Assembly: GCF_016920785.2 (NCBI RefSeq) | Contig: NW_024609839.1 | Coordinates: 20,709,085-20,773,084 of the forward strand | Length of the DNA: 64,000 bases | Direction of reading: 5' to 3' | From: Ixodes scapularis | Taxonomy: Eukaryota; Arthropoda; Arachnida; Ixodida; Ixodidae | Part shown: one piece after another, positions 61,284-64,000 of the stretch | Numbering within the stretch: the first letter of the stretch is position 1 | Layout: each line of letters starts with the position of its first letter | Made by a program: the position numbers and the translations under genes | The notes under the pieces: model-generated | Told to the model about the DNA's origin: nothing | Database searches by the model: none | What the model saw: the letters and a program-made list of their open reading frames with translations, nothing else

Positions 61284-64000
61284 CGTCGATTTGTTTTACC
61301 AGAATGTCCGTGGCCTGCGGACGAAAGCTGAATGTTTCTTTGCCAACATTACTCTATCTAATTACTCAATTGTTTGCTTAACGGAAACTTAGTTATGTCC
61401 TAGTGTTAGTTCCTCCGACTACTTTCCGCCTTGTTTTGATGTCTACCGTCATGATCGTGATTTCTCTTCCCGGGGCCGAGTAGGAGGCGGTGTATTGGTA
61501 GCGGTTAACAAACAATATAGTTCACGAAGACGTGAGGATCTGGAGAGATTTCCTGAGTCTCTGTGGGTTGAAATTGAGTGTTCTAGCAGAGAACGTATTT
61601 TAATAGGTCTGTTTTACCTTCCTCCTCAGACGACACCAGATGATTTCCAAAGATGTCTTGTTGACATTGAAAATACTATTAATGATTCACAGGGGAACAA
61701 TATCTTAATCTTGGGGGATTTTAACGCTCCAGGGATTAACTGGACACAATTCAATGTCCTTACTGGCAACTTTTATTGTAAACAAAAGTGCAACTATCTC
61801 CTCAACTTTACTTCCTTTTTAGATCTTAGACAGCACAATAACATTCTAAACGACCAAGGTAATGCTTTAGATTTATGCTTTTCAAACACGGACGGTATAC
61901 GTGTGGCTCGAAGTGAACTTTCTATGGTTCCTGAGGATAGCTATCACCCTGCTCTTGATGTAGTTATTTCTGTTTTTGATCCTCCGGTCCTCAGTCCCTC
62001 TAATGGTCCTTCCCCACACACATCATATAAGTATTCAGCGGGGGACTACACTGGAATGTATCACCATCTTTCGGGTGTTGACTGGGCTTCTATCCTGGTG
62101 TCGTCTGATATCAACGGCCAAGTATATCTCCTCACAACTGTTGTTCAGGAGGCTATGGACATCTATATCCCTCTTAAAACGTCTAAAAAATCTCGCTTCC
62201 CTATCTGGTTCTCTCGTGAACTCAGAACGCTTTTAAAACGGAAAGATTTTTTGCACAGGAGGTTTAAGAAAAGTGGTCTTCCAAAGTGGGAAGTTGAATT
62301 TAAAATTTGCAGAAAGCGATGTAAGAAAATTTTAAACCGTGATCGCCAGGCGCATTCTGACTCGGTGGAATCAGATCTTGTTAAAAATCCCAAGAAATTT
62401 TGGAGGTACGCTAAATCGCGCTTGGGGAAGAATATTGAGTCCGAAATCGTCTTGAATCAGCATAGCGACAGTGCGAAGGGCATGTCTGAGTTGTTTGCTG
62501 ATCACTTTGCGTCAGTTTACATTAATAATAATAACTGCTCCTCATCTATTTTGCCTCACTCGGACGTTTTTGGCGACTCATTAGGTTCTGCGGTTGTCGA
62601 TGAGGAATGTGTTAGGCTATGTATTAAGAAAATGAAACCCACATTGTCTGCAGGTCATGACGGGATACCCGCTGCAATTGTTAAGGCTTATCATGAATTA
62701 CTTACGCCTATACTGTGCACAATTTTCAATAACTCCTTGACGTCAGGGATATTCCCTGACGACTGGAAACTGGCAGTGGTTGTTCCGGTCCTGAAATCTG
62801 GAAATAGTGGTGATGTTCTTAATTACAGACCGATTTCTCTTCTCTCTTCTTTTTCCAAACTCTTTGAAATGGTAATCCATCAATTTCTCTCCTTCAAGTT
62901 TCGTAGTATAGTCATTCCTAATCAGCATGGTTTCATGTCCGGCAGATCGACATCCACCAATCTCGTATCTTTTATGTCTGCTGCCTCTGAAGTAGTTTGT
63001 AATAGAGGTCAGCTTGACGTTTTTTATTTTGACCTGAGTAAGGCATTCGACGTAGTCAACCACAACATCCTCTTATACAAGCTTTCTTCGTACGGAGTAT
63101 GTGGTTCGGTATACAATTTGTTAAAAAGCTATTTGTCTGATAGGCAAGCCTACGTCCGCGTCAACAATACTACCTCGTCCTTGTACAAGGCAAGCTCTGG
63201 AGTGCCTCAGGGATCTGTCTTGGGCCCCCTCCTATTTAATATTTTTGTAAATGATGTCTCTCGAGTTATATTAAATTCTTCATTTCTGCAGTACGCTGAT
63301 GATATAAAACTTTACAAAAAAATATCGACCTTAGAGGATTGCATCGCGCTTCAGAATGACGCATATTCCTTCGGTCGTTGGTGTTTAGACAATGACCTCC
63401 GTTTGAATCATTCTAAAACAAAAATAATGACATATTCTCGCAAGACCCATGATATATTCTTTCCATATAGTTATCATGGCGAACTGCTGTCACGTGTAAG
63501 TGAACTGAGGGACCTTGGAGTTGTCTTTGATTCAACCCTGAGATTTGACACTCACGTCATCAAAGTGGTTCAATCGGCCTTGCGCACGTTAGGTGCCGTG
63601 TCTCGCATAACGAAGGAGTTCAAAAGCCCGTCCGCTTTTTTTACGCTGTATTGTTCCTTAGTTAGATCCCAGCTAGAATACGCCTCGGTTGTTTGGAACG
63701 GCATTTCCAAAACTAACAGTTCATCTGTCGAGCGAGTCCAAAACAAATTTATTTCTATCTTTAAATATCGTTACCTTGAGAATGGTGATCCTTGTCTGAA
63801 CGGTGTGTGTAACTCGCAACTTGTCAACTTGTTGAGCCTCCAGCAGCGTCGGGTGAAGGCAGATTTGTTGTTTTTGTTTAAGACCCTGCACGGCTCGATT
63901 AACTCTCCCAGCCTTCTGTCCGAAGTGAGCCTCAGAGTTCCACGTGTGCCTACACGGCTCCAATCATCTTTTTATATAGCTCGACATTTTAGCAACTTAA
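61276..64000 (+). pseudogene. LINE ORF2: endonuclease and reverse transcriptase, one stop, runs off the end
   Basis: The frame starts at ATG 61276, overlapping ORF1 by 8 nt, and stays open to the window end except for TAG at 61390-61392 (codon 39), where the motif TET-W-L should have Trp. The endonuclease shows YQNVRGLRTK, TET, ILGDFNAPGINW and SYHPAL. The RT shows AGHDGIPAAIVK, LNYRPISLLSSFSKLFE, FYFDLSKAFDVVNH, SGVPQGSVLGPLLFNIFVND and the active site Y-A-D-D (codons 673-676, starting 63292). The last visible codons (LQQRRVKADLLFLFK) are the C-terminal RT extension. The order fits CR1/Jockey-superfamily LINEs. With ORF1 intact and only one nonsense change seen, this insertion is young. Confidence 0.88.

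Overview
The window is a non-coding-rich, repeat-dominated piece of an animal nuclear genome. It has no bacterial-style operons. Recognisable coding sequence is almost all retroelement or transposon protein, introns with GT..AG boundaries are visible in one place, and the rest is foldback elements, satellites and AT-rich DNA. The particular mixture (a Gypsy gag relic, Mag-type Gypsy, SGNH-hydrolase and PHD-finger LINE ORF1s, Penelope GIY-YIG relics) resembles arthropod, and especially chelicerate (tick-like), genomes. That assignment is inference from remembered families, not a search.

Layout. 262-7258: a foldback element split by a 6.8 kb Ty3/Gypsy element (Gypsy-1, plus strand, 358-bp LTRs, AGGT target duplication) with gag, a pol broken by frameshifts, and an extra 3' ORF. 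8.2-16.2 kb: relics of a Penelope-like element and of a Gypsy gag, small tandem repeats, a second foldback copy. 18492-23067: a young Mag-like Gypsy element (Gypsy-2, minus strand, AAAAG target duplication, tRNA-Leu primer site, long intact pol). 24.3-25.5 kb: a LINE ORF1/endonuclease relic. 25.9-29.1 kb: two further foldback elements. 31.7-32.8 kb: Gypsy RT/RNase H and Penelope GIY-YIG relics. 33.2-35.5 kb and 49.1-51.2 kb, with a small copy at 56.8-57.2 kb: five members (A-E) of an unusual family with conserved asymmetric ends and exchangeable cores made of palindromic satellites (TCACGTGA, TGACGTCA, CCCTCGTGAGGG, CTAAATTTAG). 36.2-37.5 and 57.5-58.6 kb: two copies of a TTAA-flanked non-autonomous DNA transposon. 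45.4-46.6 kb: a Mutator-like element with tandem-repeat terminal inverted repeats and a 10-bp target duplication. 52.0-53.3 kb: the largest foldback copy. 54.8-56.1 kb: exons of a probable host gene (minus strand), the best candidate for a resident cellular gene. 60.1-64.0 kb: a non-LTR retrotransposon (PHD-finger ORF1, endonuclease/RT ORF2) running off the window end.

The most unusual observation is the A-E family: the same ends enclose completely different arrays of short palindromes, several of which are canonical bHLH-Zip or CREB/ATF-type binding motifs. The second is a scatter of near-perfect short hairpins with 2-9 nt loops in unrelated contexts, including one that ends a Gypsy relic and one created by a 13-bp insertion in an LTR.
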